Below, one piece after another: positions 8,161-15,877 of a stretch of 64,000 bases of DNA. The stretch is from the NCBI GenBank assembly GCA_051531935.1, contig JAOPTR010000024.1:31615-95614 (forward strand). The letters run 5' to 3'. The stretch is from OCS116 sp051531935. Lineage in GTDB: Bacteria; Pseudomonadota; Alphaproteobacteria; Rhizobiales; OSC116. Numbering within the stretch: position 1 is the stretch's first letter; each line of letters starts with the position of its first letter. A program made the position numbers and the translations under genes. Under the pieces are notes generated by a model. That model searched no databases, was not told where the DNA came from, and saw nothing but the letters and a program-made list of their open reading frames with translations.

Positions 8161-9704
8161 GAAATTATATGACAAATACAACGATAACTCCGCTTTACAC
8201 CCCTTCAGGTAAACATCTAATTGCTGGTGAATGGGTAGCAAGTGATAAAAAATTCACATCAACACCTGCTTCAGGCCAAGCTTTTGAATTTTCATCCGCA
8301 ACACCCGAACATGTAGATTTGGCTGTTCAAGCAGCCGAAAAAGCATTCCTATCTTACGGCTATTCATCAAATGAAACGCGCGCTAAGTTTTTAAATACCA
8401 TTGCCGATGAAGTTGAGAAACGTGCCGAAAAAATAACCGAAATCGGTTCAAACGAAACAGGCTTGCCAACGGCACGCTTGCAAGGCGAAAGAGGCAGAAC
8501 CATTGGGCAATTACGCCTATTTGCAAGCCACATACTTGCAGGTAACTATCAAGATAAACGCTTCGATGAGGCCTTACCAGATCGCGCACCCCTGCCACGT
8601 GCAGATTTAAGAATGATGCAACGCCCAATCGGGCCAGTTGCTGTGTTTGGAGCGTCTAACTTTCCACTAGCATTTTCGACGTTAGGTGGCGATACAGCCT
8701 CAGCACTTGCAGCAGGTTGCCCAGTTGTGGTTAAAGCACATAACGCACATCCAGGTACATGCGAAATTATGGCAGACGCGATAAATGCCGCCATTCAAAT
8801 TTGCGGTATAGATGCAGGTGTATTTAGCTTATTACAAGCCAATAGTCGCGATGTTGGTCAAGCTTTAGTACAACATCCTCTTATAAATGCAGTTGGTTTT
8901 ACTGGCTCATTAGGTGGCGGTCGGGCTTTGTTCGATCTTTGTGCAGCACGCGAAAACCCCATCCCATTTTTTGGCGAACTAGGCAGTGTGAATCCTATGT
9001 TCCTACTTCCAGAAGCGTTGGCTAGCCGCGGTGTCGAAATTGCAAAAGGTTGGGCAGGTTCCCTAACTATGGGCGCAGGACAATTTTGTACAAACCCGGG
9101 CGTTGCCATTATAATTAAAGGCAATGAAGCCGATTTATTCAGCAAAGCCGCTTCTTTGGCTCTAAAACCTATCGGCAATCAAACCATGCTTACAGATGGC
9201 ATTGCCGAAGCTTATCGCAAAGGCAACAGCGCCATTGCGCAAACTAAAGGCGTGCAAGAATTATTCACTTCGAGTTGCGATTTGCGCGAAGCTGCACCAT
9301 ATCTGTATTCAGTTACAGGTACCGATTGGTTGGAAAATGAAGTGCTAGCAGAGGAAGTTTTTGGTCCATTAGGCATCATCATTACCGTTAATGATACGGC
9401 TCAGATGGTAGAAATCGCCAATGGTCTCAAGGGACAACTTACCTGTACATTACATTTAGATGATGGTGATTTACAGTTAGGCCAACAATTACTTCCAATT
9501 TTAGAACGTAAAGCAGGCCGTATCTTGGCCAATGGCTTCCCTACGGGTGTCGAAGTGTCAGATACAATGGTTCATGGTGGGCCATTTCCCGCATCGACAA
9601 ATTTTGGCGCAACATCTGTTGGTACAATGTCGATACGTCGTTTCCTACGTCCAGTTTGTTATCAGGACATTCCGATGGCTCTATTACCAGAAGAAATAAA
9701 GTAA
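8157..9704 (+). CDS. aldehyde dehydrogenase, 2-oxoglutarate-semialdehyde dehydrogenase type
   Basis: NAD(P)-dependent aldehyde dehydrogenase of 515 residues. GPVAVFGASNFPLAFSTLGG, the FGELGSVNP segment with the general base Glu, and GAGQFCTNPG with catalytic Cys near residue 311 match the branch that holds 2-oxoglutarate semialdehyde dehydrogenases. That enzyme ends the oxidative pentose/sugar-acid routes by forming 2-oxoglutarate. The ATG at 8157 overlaps the upstream stop by four bases (ATGA); a second ATG at 8169 is an alternative start. No recognisable 2-keto-3-deoxy-acid dehydratase lies in the operon, so the real aldehyde could instead be a small product of the RraA-like enzyme. Confidence 0.87.
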   Translation: MRNYMTNTTITPLYTPSGKHLIAGEWVASDKKFTSTPASGQAFEFSSATPEHVDLAVQAAEKAFLSYGYSSNETRAKFLNTIADEVEKRAEKITEIGSNETGLPTARLQGERGRTIGQLRLFASHILAGNYQDKRFDEALPDRAPLPRADLRMMQRPIGPVAVFGASNFPLAFSTLGGDTASALAAGCPVVVKAHNAHPGTCEIMADAINAAIQICGIDAGVFSLLQANSRDVGQALVQHPLINAVGFTGSLGGGRALFDLCAARENPIPFFGELGSVNPMFLLPEALASRGVEIAKGWAGSLTMGAGQFCTNPGVAIIIKGNEADLFSKAASLALKPIGNQTMLTDGIAEAYRKGNSAIAQTKGVQELFTSSCDLREAAPYLYSVTGTDWLENEVLAEEVFGPLGIIITVNDTAQMVEIANGLKGQLTCTLHLDDGDLQLGQQLLPILERKAGRILANGFPTGVEVSDTMVHGGPFPASTNFGATSVGTMSIRRFLRPVCYQDIPMALLPEEIK

Positions 9705-9760
9705 TTCATTATATCAAGAATTCATGAAATTGTTTTCTCGCAAGGTTACTTTTTCATGAT

Positions 9761-9811
9761 AGCGGCTTTCCATACTCCTGTCGGAAAGCCGCTCCCCCCC
9801 CCAAAAAAAAA
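9761..9811 (+). terminator. hairpin followed by C9 and A9 runs after the dehydratase operon
   Basis: An 11-bp perfect stem, AGCGGCTTTCC (9761-9771) and GGAAAGCCGCT (9783-9793), follows the aldehyde dehydrogenase by 56 bases. It is followed on the plus strand by nine C and then nine A, not by T. The fold is strong enough to end or protect the transcript, but it is not a standard intrinsic terminator in either direction. Confidence 0.5.
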
Positions 9812-9916
9812 TAAAACCTAGCCAATAAAAATTCCACCATAATCACATCCTCTTTTAATTTGGTTCAATTCTACATCAGATAAGCTATTATGATCGTGTA
9901 AGAGCATAAACAGATT

Positions 9917-10411
9917 ATGATTAAAAATATTATGACCAAGTCTATAACCATTAGAAATTTCGATGCTAAAGACGCCGCCGAGGCAGCAATACTATTTTAC
10001 AATTCAATTCGCATCGGAACCGTAGATTACTATAACAAATCACAGCGCCATGCTTGGGCGGTTAAAATACCAGATACCGATAATTGGTGTGCGCGCCTTA
10101 CATCACAACAAACCTTTATTGCTGAATTTAAAAACCAAATCATAGGCTTCATGACAATTGATGATAATGGATATATCGACCTTGCTTTTGTGAGCCCAAA
10201 TCAAATCAGAATCGGGGTTGCCAGCATGCTCTATGCAGAGGTCGAGAAATACGCAATTAAGCATCGTTTAAACACGCTAACCACCCAAGCAAGTTTAATG
10301 GCCAAACCATTTTTTAATAAAATGGGATGGCTGGTTGTAGAGCAACAAACGATCATTCGCCAAAACATACCTATAGATAATTTTCTCATGGAAAAATCTC
10401 TAGCTATTTAA
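9917..10411 (+). CDS. GNAT family N-acetyltransferase
   Basis: Acetyl-CoA-dependent acetyltransferase of 164 residues (159 if the ATG at 9932 is used). The N-terminal beta-alpha part starts ITIRNFDAKDAAEAAILF. The centre has the GNAT core strand QTFIAEFKNQIIGFMTIDDNGYI, then LAFVSPNQIRIGVASMLYAEVE. In the acetyl-CoA loop the usual Q/RxxGxG/A is degenerate (QIRIGVA). C-terminal TQASLMAKPFFNKMGWLV is typical of small YafP-like members. It converges with the next gene and overlaps it by four bases at the stops. Substrate unknown. Confidence 0.8.
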   Translation: MIKNIMTKSITIRNFDAKDAAEAAILFYNSIRIGTVDYYNKSQRHAWAVKIPDTDNWCARLTSQQTFIAEFKNQIIGFMTIDDNGYIDLAFVSPNQIRIGVASMLYAEVEKYAIKHRLNTLTTQASLMAKPFFNKMGWLVVEQQTIIRQNIPIDNFLMEKSLAI

Positions 10412-12420
10412 CGCTGTTCTCTTTCCAAATTAAGCCATGCAATGTCATTTTGGCTTAATGGCAAATTCATTCCCGCCATTGTGGTTACAATTTCTCCAGG
10501 GCTTCTAGGGCCAATAAGGGCAAAAGAAGGAAACTCTTGAGCTAAAACCCATGCTGCAGCAATGTTATGGGCAGAAACACCCAGCTCTGCCGCTAATGTC
10601 TCCGCTCTATTACGCCGTTCCTCGTTAGCAGTAGAACCAAAACAAGCATCTGGAGAAGAGTCTGCAGGCAATCTATTGCGCATTTCTTGAGGAAAGAAAA
10701 ACCCTCTTGCTTGTGATGACCATGCTAAATGAATAGTGCCGCTTTCGCGTAAGAAACCTAGTGTTTTCTCGTTGTTAGAAGATATACAACCATCCCAAAC
10801 AGGTCTTTCCATGACAGCTAACGACAAATTATTATTCAAAATTTGCATTGGCTGTAAACCATTTTGAGAGGCATATTCATTTGCTTCCATAATGCGCTCT
10901 ACAGACCAGTTTGAGCCGCCAAAAACGCCAATTTTACCTTTTTGATGCAGCGCATTTAAGGCATCAACAAATTCGGCCACAGGCACATCCAAATTATCTC
11001 GATGCATAATATAAATAGGGGCTTTGTTAATTCCAATCCTCTCTAAAGACATATCAAGCTCGGTTTCAATGGTGCGCGGTGTGCAATAAGGAGAGTGAGC
11101 CCCTTTAACAATAATATTCACTTCTTTTTCAACACCGCGGGCTTTAATCCAATCCCCCAGAATTCTTTCATGTTTACCACCACCATAGTGGAACGCAGTG
11201 TCAAAAGCATTGCCGCCTGCTTCCATCCACGCATCCCATACAATCGCGCCATCTGCTAAGGTATCTCGGTTGTCACAACCCATAATTAATTGAGAGATAG
11301 GTAAATCAACGCCTTCTAATTTAAGTTTAGGCATGGTGGGTAAGCCACTTGGCATGACGCCATTCAGTCGTCTTATATTACGCGGTGCTTCGCCTATTAC
11401 TTCATAACCAAGCTCTTTTCGCCATGCGTCTAATAACTCATTATTGCCGATAGAGTCAGCATGTGTTGGTGCAGGGTAGGGCGCTTGCTTTAGCCCTTCG
11501 GCAATAGATTTCGAAACAAGCTCAGCTTCAAAGGCAAATAAATGTTCCTTATTTTTAAGTTCTTCAGTTCTAGCACCACCATCTAGAGTCACTTCAAGCG
11601 TGGTATCAGAGGGTCCAGCATTGCGGCCAGGCACCCAAGGGTCGTCAATGCGGATAGTGCCTTTTGTGCCATAAATAATGGCTCTATTGTCCATGTTTCG
11701 CGCAATCGCGACGGCAATTTCAGCCGTGAAGCCACTTTCAAAACCAAGCAAACTATAGGCAACTTCATCCACGCCAGATTTGCCAATCACACCACTACCT
11801 TTTATACTTGTAGGGTTAGCAAAAGCCTCCCCAACAGCAGCTCCAGCCACAAGTCGCGCCAAAGAAGCTGGGTAACCGCCCACATCCAATATACCGCCCC
11901 CACCTAATTCAGCATCATAAAGTCTAGATTTTGGGTTGTAGGGGGCATGAAAACCAAAATGCGTTTTTATATGATTAATCTCGCCAATCTCACCAGATTT
12001 AATGATTTCTAGCACCCGCGCAATTTGCGGATGGCAGCGATACATAAACGCTTCCATAAAAAACACATTTTCCTGAGTAGCTATTTCCGTTATGGCAATC
12101 ACTTCAGCAGAACACATGCCTGCAGGTTTTTCGACCAAAACAGCTTTGCCAGCGCGCATGGCCAAAATTGCGAGGTTCGCATGCCATGGGTGTGGTGTCG
12201 AAACATAAATTGCATCAATATCAGGGTCGGCAACCAAGGCTTCATAATTATCGTAGCGTTTATCTGATGCAATATTATATTCATCACCAAATTCAGCGCG
12301 GCGTTCAGCCGAGTGGCTTCCAATAGCTAGCAATTCACCAGATTTAGCTTCTCTTAATCCATCAGCAAAATTATGTGCAATGCTACCAGGTCCAATAATA
12401 CCCCATTTTGTGGATGTCAT
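10408..12420 (-). CDS. fused Gfo/Idh/MocA oxidoreductase and aldo/keto reductase
   Basis: Two complete NAD(P)-dependent oxidoreductase domains in one chain of about 670 residues. Residues 1-330 form a Gfo/Idh/MocA protein: WGIIGPGSIAHNFADGL nucleotide loop, then the EKP motif in VLVEKPAGM. Residues from about 350 are an aldo/keto reductase barrel: GGNAFDTAFHYGGGKHERILGDW carries the Asp and Tyr of the tetrad, VKGAHSPY the Lys and YIMHRDN the His. The ATG at 12420 has GGAGAG just upstream; the longer frame to 12477 lacks a ribosome site and adds no conserved residues. A copy of the lactose/galactose regulon motif lies upstream, so it probably processes a sugar or sugar derivative in that regulon. 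Confidence 0.88.
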   Translation of the reverse strand: MTSTKWGIIGPGSIAHNFADGLREAKSGELLAIGSHSAERRAEFGDEYNIASDKRYDNYEALVADPDIDAIYVSTPHPWHANLAILAMRAGKAVLVEKPAGMCSAEVIAITEIATQENVFFMEAFMYRCHPQIARVLEIIKSGEIGEINHIKTHFGFHAPYNPKSRLYDAELGGGGILDVGGYPASLARLVAGAAVGEAFANPTSIKGSGVIGKSGVDEVAYSLLGFESGFTAEIAVAIARNMDNRAIIYGTKGTIRIDDPWVPGRNAGPSDTTLEVTLDGGARTEELKNKEHLFAFEAELVSKSIAEGLKQAPYPAPTHADSIGNNELLDAWRKELGYEVIGEAPRNIRRLNGVMPSGLPTMPKLKLEGVDLPISQLIMGCDNRDTLADGAIVWDAWMEAGGNAFDTAFHYGGGKHERILGDWIKARGVEKEVNIIVKGAHSPYCTPRTIETELDMSLERIGINKAPIYIMHRDNLDVPVAEFVDALNALHQKGKIGVFGGSNWSVERIMEANEYASQNGLQPMQILNNNLSLAVMERPVWDGCISSNNEKTLGFLRESGTIHLAWSSQARGFFFPQEMRNRLPADSSPDACFGSTANEERRNRAETLAAELGVSAHNIAAAWVLAQEFPSFALIGPRSPGEIVTTMAGMNLPLSQNDIAWLNLEREQR

Positions 12421-12500
12421 AATGTCTCTCCAAATATAGTCAGGTTTTGTGAAATTTCTCAATTTGTAAAAACCCATTGAGAAATAAAAGCGCCCAATAT

Positions 12501-12533
12501 GTCAAATTCCAATTCGCCATATTGTTATAACAA
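12501..12533 (-). promoter_or_regulatory. regulon motif, copy A (upstream of the fused oxidoreductase)
   Basis: 33-bp motif read on the minus strand: TTGTTATAAC, 15 variable bases, then AATTTGAC. The last five bases start a TTGACA -35 box facing the oxidoreductase gene at 12420. The outer half contains the perfect palindrome TTGTTATAACAA (plus 12522-12533). Copies occur at 12623, 20160 and 24057. Position and size fit an activator of the LysR type bound just upstream of and overlapping the -35 box. Confidence 0.7.
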
Positions 12534-12622
12534 CATGGCTATAACGATTAAGAATTAGTGGTTTTGGTGGCATTAAAAAAGGTGAAGTTTAATGGAAGAA
12601 ATCACGCAGTGACATAATGTTT

Positions 12623-12655
12623 TTGTTATATCTACATCTCAAATTGGAATTTGAC
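12623..12655 (+). promoter_or_regulatory. regulon motif, copy B (upstream of lacE)
   Basis: Plus-strand copy: TTGTTATATC, 15 bases, AATTTGAC, running into TTGACA (12651-12656) as the -35 box for the lac operon, with TTATTG 17 bases later as a candidate -10. Its inner 17 bases (12642-12658) form a perfect inverted repeat with 12498-12514 of copy A, so the two divergent promoters are mirror images. The 356-base gap between 12420 and 12777 holds these two sites and no further gene that I can see. Confidence 0.72.
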
Positions 12656-12776
12656 ATAATATCATTCTATTTATTATTGTCATCTCAATGAAGCTCTATA
12701 ACTTTAAAATTAGTTCTTTAGAAAACTTCATTTCAAATAATAATGTAATAATTTCAAAGTTCCATGGGAGGAAACA

Positions 12777-14054
12777 ATGAAAAAACCAATCAACGCATTC
12801 CTAAAGAGCGTCTCTGCACTCGCCGTCGCAAGTGTAACACTTGCGTCTGTTTCAATTGCTAGTGCTGAAGAAGTAACCATCTGGTGTTGGGATCCAAATT
12901 TTAACGTTAAGATTATGCAAGAAGCTGCTGATCGTTATCATGAAACTCACCCAGACGTTACGTTTAACATTGTAGATTTCGCAAAAGCCGACGTAGAGCA
13001 AAAATTGCAAGTGGCTTTGGCTTCTGGCGCAACAGACGTATTGCCAGACATTGTTTTGATCGAAGATTATTACTCACAAAGATACCTACAAGCCTTCCCA
13101 GGCGCATTTGCTGAAATCGGCAAAACTGTCGATCATTCTGTTTTCGCTCCTTACAAAGTTTCATTAATGAGCGTTGATGGTAAAGTATACGGCATGCCGT
13201 TTGATTCAGGCGTTGCAGGTCTGTTTTATCGTACCGATTATTTAGCTGAAGCTGGTTTTAAGCCAGAAGATATGCAAAATATTACGTGGGAAAGATATTT
13301 CGAAATTGGCCAAGCCATTTACGACAAAACGGGTCATAAACTCATGGGTATTGACCCTAATGATGCCGGCCTCACAAGAATTATGATGCAATCTGCAGGA
13401 CAATGGTATTTTGATGAAAATGGTCAAGAACTAAACATTGTAGATAATAAAGCTTTGGCTAGATCTCTAGAAATTCAACAAGGTCTATTGCAAAGCGATA
13501 TCTATAAACCAACTGCTGGTTGGGCCGAATATGTAGGTGCGTTCACTTCTGGCGATACCGCTTCAGTGGTTTCTGGTGTGTGGATGATGGGTACCATCAA
13601 GTCACAAGCCGAGCAATCTGGCAAATGGGGTGTTGCTCCTGTTCCAACAATGGCAATCGAAGGATCTGCAAACGCTTCAAATTGGGGTGGTTCAAGCTGG
13701 TATGCAATCGAAACATCCGAAGAAAAAGACATTGCGATTGATTTCCTAAACGAAATCTATGCTAAGGATCACGATTTTTATCAAACCATTCTACAAAGCC
13801 AAGGCGCTGTTGGTTCATTGCTATCATCTCGTGATGGCGAAGCCTACAAAACTGCTGATCCATTCTTTAATGGTGAGCCAGTATGGCAGAACTTCTCTAA
13901 ATGGTTAGGCGAAATCCCTGCGGTTAATTATGGTATGTTTACGCCAGAGGCCGATAGTGCAGTTGTGGCAAACTTGCCAGCACTTAAAGATGGTGCTTCT
14001 ATTAAAGATGTTGTAGCCGGAATTGATGCTCAACTTCGCAGCCAAACTCAATAA
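12777..14054 (+). CDS. lacE: lactose-type ABC transporter substrate-binding protein
   Basis: Periplasmic binding protein of the CUT1 sugar ABC family, 425 residues. A Sec signal peptide (SVTLASVSIASAEE, cleavage near residue 30) is followed by VTIWCWDPNFNVKIMQEAADRY and the family segments DIVLIEDYYSQRYLQAFPG, VYGMPFDSGVAGLFYRTDYL and WGGSSWYAIE. GGGAGG precedes the ATG. Gene order binding protein-permease-permease-beta-galactosidase-ATPase is the lacEFGZK order described in Agrobacterium, which is the main reason for the lactose assignment. The ligand itself is inferred. Confidence 0.85.
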   Translation: MKKPINAFLKSVSALAVASVTLASVSIASAEEVTIWCWDPNFNVKIMQEAADRYHETHPDVTFNIVDFAKADVEQKLQVALASGATDVLPDIVLIEDYYSQRYLQAFPGAFAEIGKTVDHSVFAPYKVSLMSVDGKVYGMPFDSGVAGLFYRTDYLAEAGFKPEDMQNITWERYFEIGQAIYDKTGHKLMGIDPNDAGLTRIMMQSAGQWYFDENGQELNIVDNKALARSLEIQQGLLQSDIYKPTAGWAEYVGAFTSGDTASVVSGVWMMGTIKSQAEQSGKWGVAPVPTMAIEGSANASNWGGSSWYAIETSEEKDIAIDFLNEIYAKDHDFYQTILQSQGAVGSLLSSRDGEAYKTADPFFNGEPVWQNFSKWLGEIPAVNYGMFTPEADSAVVANLPALKDGASIKDVVAGIDAQLRSQTQ

Positions 14055-14063
14055 CATTTATGG

Positions 14064-14092
14064 CAAAGGAGAAGGCATTGCTTTCTCCTTTG
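14064..14092 (+). terminator. hairpin after lacE inside the operon
   Basis: Perfect 10-bp stem CAAAGGAGAA (14064-14073) and TTCTCCTTTG (14083-14092) with a nine-base loop, in the 93-base gap between lacE and lacF. No T run follows. It probably protects the lacE message or ends some transcripts, giving more binding protein than permease. Confidence 0.6.
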
Positions 14093-14147
14093 TATTCGTT
14101 CGCTTCAAAGCTAAACTCAAAAAACCACAACAAATTCGAGAAGTGTT

Positions 14148-15038
14148 ATGTCTGCAAAAGGTGCCGTGATACGCGGTCGCAATAAAAATATTACAGGGTG
14201 GGTATTTGTTTCACCTGCCTTAGTATTAATCGGTATCTTTATGATATATCCGGTTCTTTGGTCATTATGGACTTCATTTCAAACAGGCCGAGGAATGCGC
14301 ACAAAGTTTGGCGGGTTCGATAATATTGTTAGACTGGGTAACGATCCAGTTTTTATCAAAGCCTTAGTCAACACAATGACTTTTTTGGCCATTCAAGTGC
14401 CAATAATGATATTCTTAGCCATCATCATGGCTTCACTACTTAATAGGTCAAATCTTTGGGCGCGTGGTTGGTTTCGAACCGCAATTTTCTTGCCCTGCGT
14501 AACGTCCCTAGTTGCCTATTCAATTCTTTTCAAATCAATGTTCGCGCTCGATGGCATCGTCAATCAAACGCTTGCCGCTATCGGTATTATAAGCGATCCA
14601 ATCTCTTGGATGACAGACCCATTCTGGGCAAAAACGCTAATTATCTTGTCCATCACATGGCGTTGGACGGGCTATAATATGATATTCTATCTTTCCGCCA
14701 TGCAAAATATAGACAGCTCAATTTATGAGGCAGCGCGTATAGATGGAATTTCCGCATGGCGTCGGCTAATCTCACTCACAATCCCAATGATGAAACCTGT
14801 AATTTTATTCACTACGGTTACCTCAACAATTGGCACATTGCAGTTATTTGATGAGGTCGCCAATCTTACCCAAGGCGGTCCTGCAGATGCAACGCTAACC
14901 CTATCGCTCTATATTTATAATTTAACATTCAAGTTCATGCCAAGCTTTGGTTATGCGGCAACGGTGTCATATGTAATCGTATTCATTGTAGTGATATTAG
15001 CTTATTTGCAATTCAAAGTTTCAAAGGAGCGCAGCTGA
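14148..15038 (+). CDS. lacF: lactose-type ABC transporter permease 1
   Basis: Inner-membrane permease of 296 residues with six predicted helices, MalF/UgpA class. The cytoplasmic EAA loop is YEAARIDGISAWRRLISLTIP (residues about 192-212), where the ATPase docks. FVSPALVLIGIFMIYPVLWSLW forms the first helix, and FDEVANLTQGGP is a family segment near the end. It follows lacE after a hairpin-containing gap and shares one base with lacG (TGATG), so the two permeases are coupled. Confidence 0.9.
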   Translation: MSAKGAVIRGRNKNITGWVFVSPALVLIGIFMIYPVLWSLWTSFQTGRGMRTKFGGFDNIVRLGNDPVFIKALVNTMTFLAIQVPIMIFLAIIMASLLNRSNLWARGWFRTAIFLPCVTSLVAYSILFKSMFALDGIVNQTLAAIGIISDPISWMTDPFWAKTLIILSITWRWTGYNMIFYLSAMQNIDSSIYEAARIDGISAWRRLISLTIPMMKPVILFTTVTSTIGTLQLFDEVANLTQGGPADATLTLSLYIYNLTFKFMPSFGYAATVSYVIVFIVVILAYLQFKVSKERS

Positions 15039-15862
15039 TGAGAATTGGATCTGTAAAATTAAATTTCGCCGATATAGCCACATATGTTTTTCTTTCGATA
15101 ATGGCGTTTCTGTCTGTTTTTCCATTCATTTGGATGCTTATTGGCGCCACTAATGAATCAATAGACATCGCCAAAGGTAAAATATCCTTCGGCAATAAAT
15201 TGATGGTCAACGTTGGTCACTTTTTTGAACAAGTAGATGTTCCTTTAATTTTTTGGAACTCAACTAAGATTACAGTTATTTCTTGTGTTTTAACGCTAAC
15301 TATTTCTTCAATGGCAGGTTATGGGTTCGAGGTTTTCCGCTCAAAATCACGCGAAAGATTATATACAATTGTATTGCTAACACTCATGATCCCCTTTGCT
15401 GCATTGATGATTCCGCTGTTTATTTCAATGGCAAAGGTTGGCTTAATAAATACCCACACTGCCATTATTGTTCCTAGTTTGGCATCTGCATTTATAATTT
15501 TCTATTTTCGTCAAAGCTCTAAGGCTTTTCCGTCCGAGCTACGTGATGCAGCAAAAGTCGATGGCCTTAAAGAGTGGCAAATCTTTGTTTATATATATTT
15601 GCCAGTGATGAAATCCACCTATGCAGCGGCTTTTATCATTGTATTTATGGCAAGTTGGAATAACTATTTATGGCCTCTCATTGTATTGCAGTCAAACGAA
15701 CTAAAAACCATCACACTGGTTATTTCGTCACTAGCATCAGCATATTACCCCGATTACGGAGTGGTCATGGTGGGCACAATTTTTGCGACAGCACCAACTT
15801 TAGCAATATTCTTCTTAATGCAAAAACAATTTGTGCAAGGGCTGCTTGGCGCAGTGAAATAA
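15038..15862 (+). CDS. lacG: lactose-type ABC transporter permease 2
   Basis: Second membrane subunit, 274 residues, MalG/UgpE class with six predicted helices. The EAA loop reads LRDAAKVDGLKEWQIFVYIY (residues about 168-187), and FPFIWMLIGATNE and MASWNNYLWPLIVL are family segments. It overlaps lacF by one base and precedes lacZ by 15 bases. Together with lacF it would form the channel energised by LacK. Confidence 0.9.
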   Translation: MRIGSVKLNFADIATYVFLSIMAFLSVFPFIWMLIGATNESIDIAKGKISFGNKLMVNVGHFFEQVDVPLIFWNSTKITVISCVLTLTISSMAGYGFEVFRSKSRERLYTIVLLTLMIPFAALMIPLFISMAKVGLINTHTAIIVPSLASAFIIFYFRQSSKAFPSELRDAAKVDGLKEWQIFVYIYLPVMKSTYAAAFIIVFMASWNNYLWPLIVLQSNELKTITLVISSLASAYYPDYGVVMVGTIFATAPTLAIFFLMQKQFVQGLLGAVK

Positions 15863-15877
15863 TTTTAAGGTAAAAAA

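Noticed and set aside
12498..12658. 17-bp inverted repeat as ends of a mobile element
   Set aside because: Only 127 bases lie between the arms, no transposase or target duplication is visible, and the arms belong to a motif found at two other promoters.
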